A stretch of DNA of 8,154 bases from Methanocorpusculum sp. Lineage in GTDB: Archaea > Halobacteriota > Methanomicrobia > Methanomicrobiales > Methanocorpusculaceae. Shown here piece by piece: positions 1 through 6,486 of the stretch. The notes under the pieces are model-generated. The model was not told where the DNA came from, did no database searches, and was given only the letters and a program-made list of their open reading frames with translations. The stretch lies in the NCBI GenBank assembly GCA_017622255.1, contig JAGARL010000181.1, positions 1 to 8,154 of the forward strand, given 5' to 3'. Position 1 is the first letter of the stretch; the number at the start of each line of letters is the position of its first letter. Both the position numbers and the translations under genes were made by a program.

Positions 1-1
1 C

Positions 2-466
2 CTCTTCGCCTTAGGCTTTGTCCGCTCGCTTAGTTCCACTGCACCAAAATCCCGTGCTATGCAGATTCAAACCTGTATCGAAGAACATCCCGGATGCAGT
101 GAAGCAGATATTGTAAGAAACACCGGCTACTCAAGAAACTCGGTTGTCCATCATATCAGAACACTTCTGCGCGACAACCGGATTCGGGAAGCGCCCTATC
201 ACAAAACCGTCCGCTACTATCCGGTAGGGGAATCAAACGCAGAAACAGACTTTCAGAATGCGGCATCCGCAAAAGAAAAACCCGCGGCAGTTCTCTCTGC
301 GCTTGGAGACAGAAGCATGACGGTATCAGAACTTGCCAGACAAACGGGTTTATCTGAACCGTCTCTTCGCTGGCATCTTTCCCGTCTGGAGGAGGATGGG
401 CTGGTTACTCTGGAAAAACAGGGACACAGTATCCGGTATTCCCGAAGAGATAGTCTGGAGAGATAG
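2..466 (+). CDS. Partial: C-terminal part of a probable membrane-anchored tandem winged-helix transcriptional regulator
   Basis: The reading frame is open from the left edge to TAG at 464-466, so the true start lies outside the window. The first internal ATG is at 59, but translation from position 2 gives a hydrophobic end (LFALGF) followed by Arg/Ser/Lys-rich residues. That looks like the end of a transmembrane helix leading into a DNA-binding domain, a layout common in Methanomicrobiales regulators. The first winged helix starts near the ATG at 59 (CSEADIVRNTGYSRNSVVHHIRTL, recognition helix around SRNSVVHHI, wing ending in VRYYP). A short linker follows, then a second winged helix (MTVSELARQTGLSEPSLRWHLSRLEEDGLV) with a wing ending in IRYS. 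Family knowledge suggests a membrane-tethered transcription factor; the sensed signal and targets are unknown. I am confident of the two DNA-binding domains and less sure of the membrane anchor, because only six residues of it are visible. Confidence 0.8.
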   Translation, partial: LFALGFVRSLSSTAPKSRAMQIQTCIEEHPGCSEADIVRNTGYSRNSVVHHIRTLLRDNRIREAPYHKTVRYYPVGESNAETDFQNAASAKEKPAAVLSALGDRSMTVSELARQTGLSEPSLRWHLSRLEEDGLVTLEKQGHSIRYSRRDSLER

Positions 467-476
467 TTCCCTCACG

Positions 477-482
477 TTTTTT
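477..482 (+). terminator. Short T-tract after the winged-helix gene
   Basis: Six consecutive T residues begin 10 bases after the TAG of the upstream gene. Archaeal RNA polymerase can terminate on U-tracts without a hairpin, so this could end the upstream transcript. A single T6 is weak evidence. The 10-base palindrome TGCCGCGGCA that follows lies on the wrong side for a classical hairpin terminator. Confidence 0.3.
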
Positions 483-500
483 GCCGCGGCAGACAGCATC

Positions 501-506
501 TTTATC
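501..506 (+). promoter_or_regulatory. Possible TATA box for the transglutaminase-like gene
   Basis: TTTATC is centred about 31 bases before the ATG at 535. That spacing would suit an archaeal TATA box driving a transcript with little or no leader. No Shine-Dalgarno sequence precedes the ATG, which fits a near-leaderless message. A second AT-rich stretch (CATATAA, about 519-525) is too close to the start to serve as a TATA box unless translation starts further downstream. Confidence 0.3.
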
Positions 507-534
507 CTCTCCAAAAAACCATATAACCCCGCAT

Positions 535-1134
535 ATGACCCCCGACAAATTTCTCGCAGAACACCCGTACGTCGATTATCACCACCCGGCAATCGACAAT
601 CTCTGCCGCGAGCTCTTCTCCGGTCTGACGGATGACGTCAGCAAGGCAGAGGCCGCATATCATTTTGTCCGCGACAAAATTCCGCACTCCTTTGATATCG
701 AGTCCGACCTTGTCCCGGTAAAAGCCTCGGATGTTCTGCTTTCGGGAACCGGCATCTGTCATGCAAAGGCAAACCTGCTGGCAGCTCTCCTCCGGCATGA
801 AGGAATCCCCGCCGGCTTCTGTTTCGAGCATATCACGTTGGCCCGCGACGAAAAACTCGGATACTGTGTGCACGGGTTCAACGCAGTGTATCTTGGAAAA
901 TGGGTGAAGCTGGATGCCCGCGGAAACAAAACAGGAATCCAGGCAGCGTTCTCGCTTGACGAATTCATCCCGGCATTTCCTCCGCGGGAAGGATTTGACG
1001 AATACTTCTATCCGGGAATCTATGCCGAACCGCTCGCTGATGCTATGCAGATGTTAGAAGCCGCAAACTCGCGTCAGGACATTATTGAGACCATCACCCG
1101 CGACCTGCACGAAACGCCGGATATTGCAGAGTAA
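535..1134 (+). CDS. Transglutaminase-like cysteine enzyme, 199 aa
   Basis: This is a compact transglutaminase-like (papain-fold) protein. The family triad is intact: Cys75 in GTGICHAKANLLAALLRHEG, His113 in CVHGFNAVY, and Asp127 in WVKLDARG. The helix after Cys75 (ANLLAALLRHEGIPA) matches the usual motif that packs the nucleophile. There is no signal peptide or membrane segment, so it is probably cytoplasmic. Many archaeal and bacterial members are predicted to act as proteases, peptidases or amidases and not as protein cross-linkers; the substrate cannot be read from sequence. I chose the ATG at 535 over an in-frame TTG at 481, because the extra 18 residues are low in complexity and lack a ribosome-binding site. 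The last 30 residues (after about 170) form a helical tail outside the catalytic core. The gene precedes hemD by 31 bases and may share its transcript. Confidence 0.85.
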   Translation: MTPDKFLAEHPYVDYHHPAIDNLCRELFSGLTDDVSKAEAAYHFVRDKIPHSFDIESDLVPVKASDVLLSGTGICHAKANLLAALLRHEGIPAGFCFEHITLARDEKLGYCVHGFNAVYLGKWVKLDARGNKTGIQAAFSLDEFIPAFPPREGFDEYFYPGIYAEPLADAMQMLEAANSRQDIIETITRDLHETPDIAE

Positions 1135-1165
1135 CCTTAACCTGTCCTGATACCAACAATAGTAT

Positions 1166-1846
1166 ATGCGAATCGCTGTTACCCGTGTTGCCGAAAAAGC
1201 GAAGGATGATGCCGCACTCTTCGCTTCCTTCGGCCACGAAGCAAAAATCATCTCCCCTCTTTCTGCTGAACTGCACGCAAATATCGTCCAGCAGTTCATC
1301 CTCGCCGCCAATGACCGGCAGTTCGATGCGATTTTTTTCACGAGTGCGTATCCGGCAGAAGTCTGTGCTCCGCTTCTGTCCCGCGACATCGCAAAAACAT
1401 GCCGCATCACCGGCATTGGACCAAAAACCACTGCTGTTCTCCACCGCTTCGGCATTGCCGCAGAAACGCTTCCCTCCTTCTACTCCCGTGACTACGTGCC
1501 GCACTTAGGAGACTGGATTGACGGAAAATCCGTTGCCCTTCCGCGTGCCGCAGTTCCGAACCCGGAACTCATCCATGCAATCGAAGACGCAGGCGGCATT
1601 GCCTATGAGTATCGGCTCTACTCGCTGAACCCGACAAACGAGGTCCTCGACATCAGAGACTGTGATGCCGTCCTGTTTACCAGTGCGTACTCCTTCCGTT
1701 CGGCAAACATTGCAGACTACGGAAGAACACTCCCGCTTGCGATTGGAGACGTAACGGCCTGCGCTATGCGGGAAGCTGGTGTTGAACCGGCGGTTGTCGG
1801 AGACGGGTCTCTGGACGGAACCCTGTCCGCGCTCAAAAATCTCTGA
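1166..1846 (+). CDS. hemD: Uroporphyrinogen-III synthase, 226 aa
   Basis: HemD cyclises hydroxymethylbilane to uroporphyrinogen III with inversion of ring D. This is the branch point for siroheme, cobamides and coenzyme F430 in methanogens. The protein starts MRIAVTRV, the first strand of the first Rossmann-like half. Both halves carry the matching loop FTSAY (residues about 58-62 and 171-175), as expected for the pseudo-symmetric two-domain fold. Other family features are TGIGPKT near residue 87, the inter-domain strand GKSVALPRAA near 119-128, and AIGDVTACAMREAG near 193-206, which matches the conserved 'G..Ta.a....G' segment. Length is slightly short for the family (about 240-260) but complete. 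No Shine-Dalgarno site precedes the ATG. The usual hem neighbours (hemA, hemB, hemC, hemL) are not in this window. HemD sequences diverge strongly, so the call rests on fold-wide pattern more than on identity. Confidence 0.85.
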   Translation: MRIAVTRVAEKAKDDAALFASFGHEAKIISPLSAELHANIVQQFILAANDRQFDAIFFTSAYPAEVCAPLLSRDIAKTCRITGIGPKTTAVLHRFGIAAETLPSFYSRDYVPHLGDWIDGKSVALPRAAVPNPELIHAIEDAGGIAYEYRLYSLNPTNEVLDIRDCDAVLFTSAYSFRSANIADYGRTLPLAIGDVTACAMREAGVEPAVVGDGSLDGTLSALKNL

Positions 1847-1873
1847 AAACCCCTCCGCTTTTTCCGGCACGAG

Positions 1874-1900
1874 CCAAACACTTCTTCAACTCCAAACACT
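1874..1900 (+). repeat. 9-base direct repeat in the gap before the DJ-1 gene
   Basis: CCAAACACT occurs at 1874-1882 and again at 1892-1900, an 18-base period, ending 11 bases before the ATG at 1912. Two sites spaced less than two helical turns apart on the same face of DNA could be a regulator-binding pair for the downstream gene cluster. No convincing TATA box is visible in this 65-base gap, so the role is uncertain and chance similarity in a C/A-rich stretch is possible. Confidence 0.3.
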
Positions 1901-1911
1901 AACAGTATAGC

Positions 1912-2424
1912 ATGAAAGTTCTTCTCGCAATTGCATCGGACAGATTCATGGATGAAGCATACACCATCCCCAAGGCAGCACTTGAAGCAACAGGTGCAGA
2001 ATGCGTCACCGCATCGGTTGTCAAAGGAACCTGCTACGGTATGCACGGCGAAATCGTCGAGGCAGACCTTGCATTCTCCGACGTCAACGCCGACGAGTTC
2101 GACGGAATTGTCATTGGCGGCGGTATCGGCTGTCAGGACCAGCTCTGGAGAAACGAAGAGCTGATTGACATCGCAAACAAGATTGGAAACAACGGAAAGT
2201 TCGCCGCCGCAATCTGCTTAGCCCCGGTCATCTTAGGAGAAGCAGGTCTCTTAAACGGCAAAAAAGCAACCACCCTTCCGACTCCTGCATGTCTTCGCGT
2301 CTTAGAGCTTGACAATGCAGAAGTTCTCGCAGACAATGTGGTCGTTGACGGCAACATCATCACCGCAAAGTCCCCGTTCGATGCAAAAGCATTTGCAGAA
2401 GCCATCATCTCCGTAATTCAGTAA
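1912..2424 (+). CDS. DJ-1/PfpI family protein, 170 aa
   Basis: This is a single-domain member of the DJ-1/PfpI class I glutamine-amidotransferase-like superfamily. The start MKVLLAIASD is the first strand. Glu15 in MDEAYTIP matches the conserved acidic residue that pairs with the nucleophile. The glycine-rich strand-loop FDGIVIGGGIG is at 63-73. Cys102 sits in the nucleophile elbow AAAICLAPVIL, and the C-terminal segment (DGNIITAKSPFDAKAFAEAII) is typical of the family. The residue after the cysteine is Leu and not the His of PfpI peptidases, so a catalytic triad of that type is absent and the protein resembles DJ-1 (Ala there). Family members include chaperones, deglycase-like enzymes, proteases and redox sensors; I cannot choose among them. 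The next gene starts 3 bases after its stop, so it probably leads the transcript of the following three genes. Confidence 0.9.
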   Translation: MKVLLAIASDRFMDEAYTIPKAALEATGAECVTASVVKGTCYGMHGEIVEADLAFSDVNADEFDGIVIGGGIGCQDQLWRNEELIDIANKIGNNGKFAAAICLAPVILGEAGLLNGKKATTLPTPACLRVLELDNAEVLADNVVVDGNIITAKSPFDAKAFAEAIISVIQ

Positions 2425-2427
2425 TAT

Positions 2428-4266
2428 ATGGACAATACCGTACCGGACCCGGCGGCGCTTTCTGCCGCTCTGGAACTCTTCAACGCGGGAAAGTATGACG
2501 AAGTCATCAGCTTTTCCTCCGGCACTGCAGACCCGGCATTAATGCTTCTCTCGGCCCGAAGCTATGCGGCATGCGGCAAATATGATATTGCCGAGTCGCT
2601 CCTTCGCTCCCTCGTTCGAATCATGCCGGGGTCTTCTTATGTCCACAGCTACTTAGGCGACGTTCTGCTTGCCTGCGGAAAGGAAGAAGCCGAATCTGCG
2701 TATGCCCGCGCCATCAGCCTGGATGCGGAAAACATCTCGGCTGTCCGGCAGTACGCAGATTTGGTCATCAGCCGCGGAGACCTGCGAGGGGCAATTCCGG
2801 CCCTTCGGACTCTTGTTCGCCACAGCGGAGCAGAAGAGGACGTGCGAAAACTCATGCGCACGCTGACAAGCGTCGGCGAAGCAGAGGAAGCCGCCGCTAT
2901 CCACCGCAGAAACTTCGGAGAAGATACCTGCAGTGTTGAATACATTGAAGCGCTCATGGCCGTCGGCGAATATCAGAAGGCGTTAAACCTCGCCCTTCGC
3001 GGCTGGACGGAGACAAAAGATACTGCATACCTCCGTCTGGATTTGGAAGCTCTCTCTGCCATCGACAAAGATGCCGCAGAGAAAGCATACCGCTCGGCAC
3101 TTGACAGCTTTGAAGAGGCAGACATTGCAGACGACAACGTATCTGCTATCCGCTTCTCCTTCGTTCTTCTGGAAAAGTACCGGGAAAACTATGATGCCGC
3201 AGAGTTTGAACTCTCTCAGCTCTTAGGTCCGGATGCAGATGCCGTGTATCACCTGCTTTCCGCAGAGATTGCCGCAAAGAAAGAGGACGGCGAGCGGGCA
3301 TCTGCAATCTACCGCAGTCTGATTGAATCTCTGATGGCAAAGGATGCCGACTGGGAAACCTCAGAGCTTGTCATCGACCGCTACACAGCCTTCCTTTCTG
3401 CGGTCCGCTCCAAAGAGGAGGTTGCCGGCGTTATCAGCGTGGTGCTTTCGGTCTATCCGCAGGCAGTCTGTCTTGCCAAAATCGGCGAGGCATATGAAAA
3501 TGCCGGCGCCTCCCTGCAGGCAAAGGACTGGTTCTACCGTGCCTACCGTGCGGACTATCTCCGCGGCGGTCTTGCCTACGCCGGATATCTCAAGCGTTCC
3601 GGCGCATGCCGCGAAGCAGATACGGTCATCCGCTACATTGTAACAAACGCCGCCTCCGTCTCTGATCTGGAGTATGCCGCAGATGTCATCCTGAACGGAG
3701 ACTCGGCGCTCTATCAGCTCGAAAAGTCACGCGGACTCGTGCAGAAGAGTCTTGCCGGAGTCTCCGAGCGTCTGACCTCCAAAGGACGCGAGATGCTTGC
3801 GGCAGTCTATCTCTACTCTGCCGTGGATGCTCTGGAGTGCGGAAACTATGAGGACTGCAAATGGTTCTGTCTTTCCGGCATTGATGTGCTCCCCTGCTAT
3901 CCGGAGACCATCAGCATTCAGGACTTCAGCGATATTTTAGCGCGGGTAAAGGGACGCGCTATCTCTGAGCGTCCGATTCTGATGGAAAAAGCCGCAGAGG
4001 CATCCGTTGAAACTGAGGCAGCGCCGCAGTCCGGCGAAGAGGAAATTCTGCCGAATTTAGACGACCGCGAGAAGAAACTGCTTGCCTTCCTGCGCGAACA
4101 CCGCGAGGCAACGGAGATGGACTTACGCAGTGTGCTCGACACCCGCCGGGTTGCCGGCATTGTAAACGGACTGCTTGCCAAAACCGCGGAGTTCGGCGTC
4201 ACACTGATTGAGAAACGCGGCGTCGGCGAACGGGGCGAGGTATATGGCTATGTCGGCCGCAGATGA
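2428..4266 (+). CDS. Large TPR-type helical-repeat protein with C-terminal winged helix, 612 aa
   Basis: Most of this protein is predicted all-helical and repeat-like. The clearest TPR-like units are in the first 130 residues: a hairpin around AALELFNAGKYDEVISF, a second around ARSYAACGKYDIAESLLRSLVRIMPGS, and a third around LGDVLLACGKEEAESAYARAISLDAEN. More degenerate units continue to about residue 515. An acidic linker at about 522-544 joins the repeats to a C-terminal domain at 545-612 (DDREKKLLAFLREHREATEMDLRSVL, then a wing-like stretch VTLIEKRGVGERGEVYGYV) that looks like a winged helix. TPR arrays bind protein partners and winged helices usually bind nucleic acid or partners, so a scaffold or adaptor for the ATPase encoded next is a reasonable inference. 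The two genes overlap by 17 bases. There is no signal peptide or membrane segment, and I do not recognise a named family for the full-length protein. Confidence 0.85.
   Translation: MDNTVPDPAALSAALELFNAGKYDEVISFSSGTADPALMLLSARSYAACGKYDIAESLLRSLVRIMPGSSYVHSYLGDVLLACGKEEAESAYARAISLDAENISAVRQYADLVISRGDLRGAIPALRTLVRHSGAEEDVRKLMRTLTSVGEAEEAAAIHRRNFGEDTCSVEYIEALMAVGEYQKALNLALRGWTETKDTAYLRLDLEALSAIDKDAAEKAYRSALDSFEEADIADDNVSAIRFSFVLLEKYRENYDAAEFELSQLLGPDADAVYHLLSAEIAAKKEDGERASAIYRSLIESLMAKDADWETSELVIDRYTAFLSAVRSKEEVAGVISVVLSVYPQAVCLAKIGEAYENAGASLQAKDWFYRAYRADYLRGGLAYAGYLKRSGACREADTVIRYIVTNAASVSDLEYAADVILNGDSALYQLEKSRGLVQKSLAGVSERLTSKGREMLAAVYLYSAVDALECGNYEDCKWFCLSGIDVLPCYPETISIQDFSDILARVKGRAISERPILMEKAAEASVETEAAPQSGEEEILPNLDDREKKLLAFLREHREATEMDLRSVLDTRRVAGIVNGLLAKTAEFGVTLIEKRGVGERGEVYGYVGRR
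4237..4241 (+). promoter_or_regulatory. Shine-Dalgarno site that decides the ATPase start
   Basis: GAGGT matches the archaeal anti-Shine-Dalgarno sequence. It lies 8 bases before the ATG at 4250 but only 2 bases before the ATG at 4244, so it favours 4250. It also argues against a TTG at 4208. The site is inside the last codons of the upstream gene, consistent with translational coupling. Confidence 0.6.
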
Positions 4267-5536
4267 CCGCAAACTCGAAAGCACCGCAGTAATCACTGCT
4301 CTGCGCCGCGGCACCGTCCCGAATGCCGGCCTTTCCCGGCTTGCCGTCGGACTTGAGGCAGAGGAAAAAGTCCTCTCCGCACAGTTTGCCTTCTGTGCGG
4401 CAGGACATGCAGACTGCAAGTTTGTCCGCGGAGACTACGGCTCGGGAAAGACCTTCCTGATTGCCCGTGCGGCAGAGATTGCTCTCTCACAGAAGTTTGT
4501 CATCTCCCATGTCGTAATCTCGCCGGATACGCCGCTGCATAAACTGACCGCGCTCTATACAAAAATCTGTGCCGGCCTTTCAACGCAGACCGAAGAGCAT
4601 GCGCTCAAAAGCATCATCGACACTTGGATTTACGGCATCGAAGACCGCTTAATCGAGACCGGAATTGATGAAAATGACGAGCGCCTTGCAGAGCTTACGG
4701 AAAAAGAGATTGAAGCCTCCTTAGAGCGGGTTTCCGGACTCAGCTCCGGTCTTGCCGCTGCGGTCCGCACCTACTATGCCGCAAACAACCGCGGGGATTT
4801 TGCAACAGCCCAGGCAGCGGTCGGCTGGATTTCCGGCGATGCAACGGTTGCGAACCGGAGCTTTAAGTCACAGGCAGGCATCAAAGGTTCGGTCTCGGAA
4901 ACCGATGCCCTGCTGTTCTTAAAAGGCATCGTCTATCTCATCCGGCAGGCAGGATTTGCCGGACTCTTTGTAAGCTTCGACGAAGCAGAAACTGCGCAGG
5001 CATTCCCGCGTCCCCAGCGGGAAAAGGGGTACATCAACCTCCGACAGTTAGTCGACATGACGGATAAAAACGAGATTCCCGGATGTTTCTTCCTCTTTGC
5101 CGGAACACCGGCATTCTTCGAGAGTGCAAAAGGCATCCGCTCTCTTCCGCCGCTGTATGACAGAATCGGCATTATCGCGGATGACGGCTTTGCCAATCCG
5201 ATGCAGACACAGATTGTGCTTGCCAAGTTTGACAGCGAAAAACTGGAAAAGGCCGCCTACAAAGTATCCGAAATCTACAGCGAAGGATTCGGAGAAGTTG
5301 ATAAGTCCCGTGTCTCTCCGGCCTTTATCCGTGCGATGATTGCGAAGGTTACCGGCAGATTCGGCGGCAGAGTCGATGTTGTCCCGCGTCTTTTCCTCCG
5401 CGAGTTTGTGGATGTGCTGGACAAATGTGCGTTGTATGAGAACTATTCTCCGCAGGAGAAGTATGCCTTTACCCCTGGAAACGGCGATATGCCGCTGAAG
5501 GCGGAAGAAAAGGCTGTAATGGAAGTTTCCTGGTGA
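4250..5536 (+). CDS. P-loop ATPase of the BrxC/BrxD (DUF2791) family, 428 aa
   Basis: This is a cytoplasmic AAA-like ATPase. The N-terminal segment (ALRRGTVPNAGLSRLAVGLEAEE, residues 17-39) is a hallmark of the DUF2791/BrxC-BrxD ATPases. Walker A is GDYGSGKT at 61-68. Walker B is LFVSFDEAE, with Asp244-Glu245 as the likely Mg-binding and catalytic pair. FLFAGTPAFF (281-290) is a sensor-1-like strand, PLYDRI (301-306) contains a candidate arginine finger, and RPF-like segment VVPRLFLREFVDVLD (377-391) is the conserved C-terminal part. About 175 residues, largely helical, separate Walker A from Walker B. Relatives are ATPases in BREX type 2 phage-defence islands and in other poorly described operons. 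No other BREX core gene is nearby, so this is an orphan relative. Its start lies within the end of the TPR gene and its stop is 4 bases before the next start. Specific function is unknown; I am confident of the family. Confidence 0.88.
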   Translation: MSAADDRKLESTAVITALRRGTVPNAGLSRLAVGLEAEEKVLSAQFAFCAAGHADCKFVRGDYGSGKTFLIARAAEIALSQKFVISHVVISPDTPLHKLTALYTKICAGLSTQTEEHALKSIIDTWIYGIEDRLIETGIDENDERLAELTEKEIEASLERVSGLSSGLAAAVRTYYAANNRGDFATAQAAVGWISGDATVANRSFKSQAGIKGSVSETDALLFLKGIVYLIRQAGFAGLFVSFDEAETAQAFPRPQREKGYINLRQLVDMTDKNEIPGCFFLFAGTPAFFESAKGIRSLPPLYDRIGIIADDGFANPMQTQIVLAKFDSEKLEKAAYKVSEIYSEGFGEVDKSRVSPAFIRAMIAKVTGRFGGRVDVVPRLFLREFVDVLDKCALYENYSPQEKYAFTPGNGDMPLKAEEKAVMEVSW

Positions 5537-5537
5537 T
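5532..5537 (+). promoter_or_regulatory. Shine-Dalgarno site for the HD-domain gene
   Basis: GGTGAT matches the 3' half of the archaeal consensus GGAGGTGAT and ends 3 bases before the ATG at 5541. It overlaps the TGA stop of the ATPase gene (5534-5536), which ties translation of the two genes together and supports the chosen start. Confidence 0.55.
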
Positions 5538-5540
5538 ACT

Positions 5541-6482
5541 ATGAAGAAAACTGTATATGTAAAAGATATTACGAACGGTACTGCTGTTGACGATGCATTC
5601 ATGATTAAGCGTGCTGACCTTCGGGCAAAACGCGGAGAACAGTACATCCACCTGACGATTGCAGACAAGACCGGAGTGCTTGAAGCCAAACTCTACGGCG
5701 AGGAAGCACCGACGGTTGTTCGCGGAATCCAGACCGGACGCGTGTACCGGATTGTCGGAACGGGAAAAGTTCCGCAGGGCGGTAGTCTTCTTCTGCAGTC
5801 TGAGTCTCCGGAGTCCTTAGAGGCACTGCTTGCAGGACCAATGCCGCTTGCCGCCGGAGAGGATGTTGAGTACATCTACACCCCGGCAAAGATTGCTGAG
5901 AATGCCGCAGAACTCCAGAAGCTGGTTGCCTCCATCCAGAACCAGAACCTGCGCATCTTTGTTGCCTGCTGTCTGGACAGCCGCTTCTACGAGTGCCCCG
6001 CAGCCATCCGCCGCCACCATGAGTATATCGGCGGTCTTTGCGAGCACACATTAGAGACCGTAAAGATTGCGCTTGCCATCATGGATACCATGCCGCGGAC
6101 AAAGATTAACCGCGATATGGTAATCGCCGGCTGTGTTCTCCACGACATTGGAAAGATTTTCTGCTTCGACAAAGTCGGACAGTCCTATGTGCCAAACGAC
6201 ACCTACAACTTAATCGAGCATATTACTATGGGAATCATGTACATCGACGAGTACACCTCCCTCCTGACTGACTCCCAGATTCTGCAGATTCGCCACATCA
6301 TCCAGTCCCACCACGGAATCTACGGCGATGTTGTCCCGCTTACCGCAGAAGCATGGCTGGTCAACGAAGCAGACGGTGCAAGTTCCCGCCTTCGTTCAAT
6401 TGTAGACGACCTGGAAGCAATTCCTGCCGGACAGAAGAAGAAGGGCGTGCACTCCGAGAAGTTCCTCTGGAAAGCAATCTGA
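5541..6482 (+). CDS. OB-fold plus HD-domain protein, YhaM-type 3'-5' exoribonuclease family, 313 aa
   Basis: The N-terminal 90 residues form an OB-type nucleic-acid-binding domain (YIHLTIADKTGVLEAKLYG near 35-53 is the core). The C-terminal part (about 150-290) is an HD metal-dependent phosphohydrolase domain. Its metal ligands are in order: His159-His160 (RHHEYIGGL), His169, His201-Asp202 in VLHDIGK, His227, His257-His258 (SHHG), and Asp278 in NEADGASSRL. This domain order, the motifs and the length match Bacillus YhaM (314 aa), a Mn-dependent 3'-5' exonuclease that degrades RNA and also single-stranded DNA. All expected residues are present, so activity is plausible. The gene is last in a tight four-gene run and is followed by a strong T-rich terminator. 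Some HD enzymes cut nucleotides instead, so the substrate remains inferred. Confidence 0.88.
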   Translation: MKKTVYVKDITNGTAVDDAFMIKRADLRAKRGEQYIHLTIADKTGVLEAKLYGEEAPTVVRGIQTGRVYRIVGTGKVPQGGSLLLQSESPESLEALLAGPMPLAAGEDVEYIYTPAKIAENAAELQKLVASIQNQNLRIFVACCLDSRFYECPAAIRRHHEYIGGLCEHTLETVKIALAIMDTMPRTKINRDMVIAGCVLHDIGKIFCFDKVGQSYVPNDTYNLIEHITMGIMYIDEYTSLLTDSQILQIRHIIQSHHGIYGDVVPLTAEAWLVNEADGASSRLRSIVDDLEAIPAGQKKKGVHSEKFLWKAI

Positions 6483-6486
6483 ACAC

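Noticed and set aside
482..491. Palindrome TGCCGCGGCA as an operator
   Set aside because: It is short and GC-rich with no second copy or helpful spacing; such words are common in this DNA.
481..534. TTG start for the transglutaminase-like protein
   Set aside because: The 18 extra residues look like translated spacer DNA, and the region contains a T-tract and promoter-like sequence.
1094..1504. 136-codon open frame on the minus strand
   Set aside because: It is antisense to hemD and has no recognisable motif; the hemD frame explains this DNA.
4208..4249. Longer ATPase start at TTG 4208 or ATG 4244
   Set aside because: The TTG has no ribosome-binding site and adds residues outside the conserved family start; the ATG at 4244 is only 2 bases from GAGGT. 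The ATG at 4250 has ideal spacing.
5048..5689. 213-codon open frame on the minus strand
   Set aside because: It lies antisense to the ATPase and HD genes, shows no recognisable domain, and spans two real genes whose conserved motifs explain the sequence.
5605..6051. 148-codon open frame on the minus strand
   Set aside because: Its product is rich in Arg, Gln and Ser with no domain pattern, typical of the antisense of a codon-biased gene; the + strand encodes the OB and start of the HD domain here.
1912..6482. A BREX phage-defence locus
   Set aside because: Only the ATPase family is shared. No PglZ phosphatase, PglX methylase, BrxL or BrxB-like gene is present in the window.
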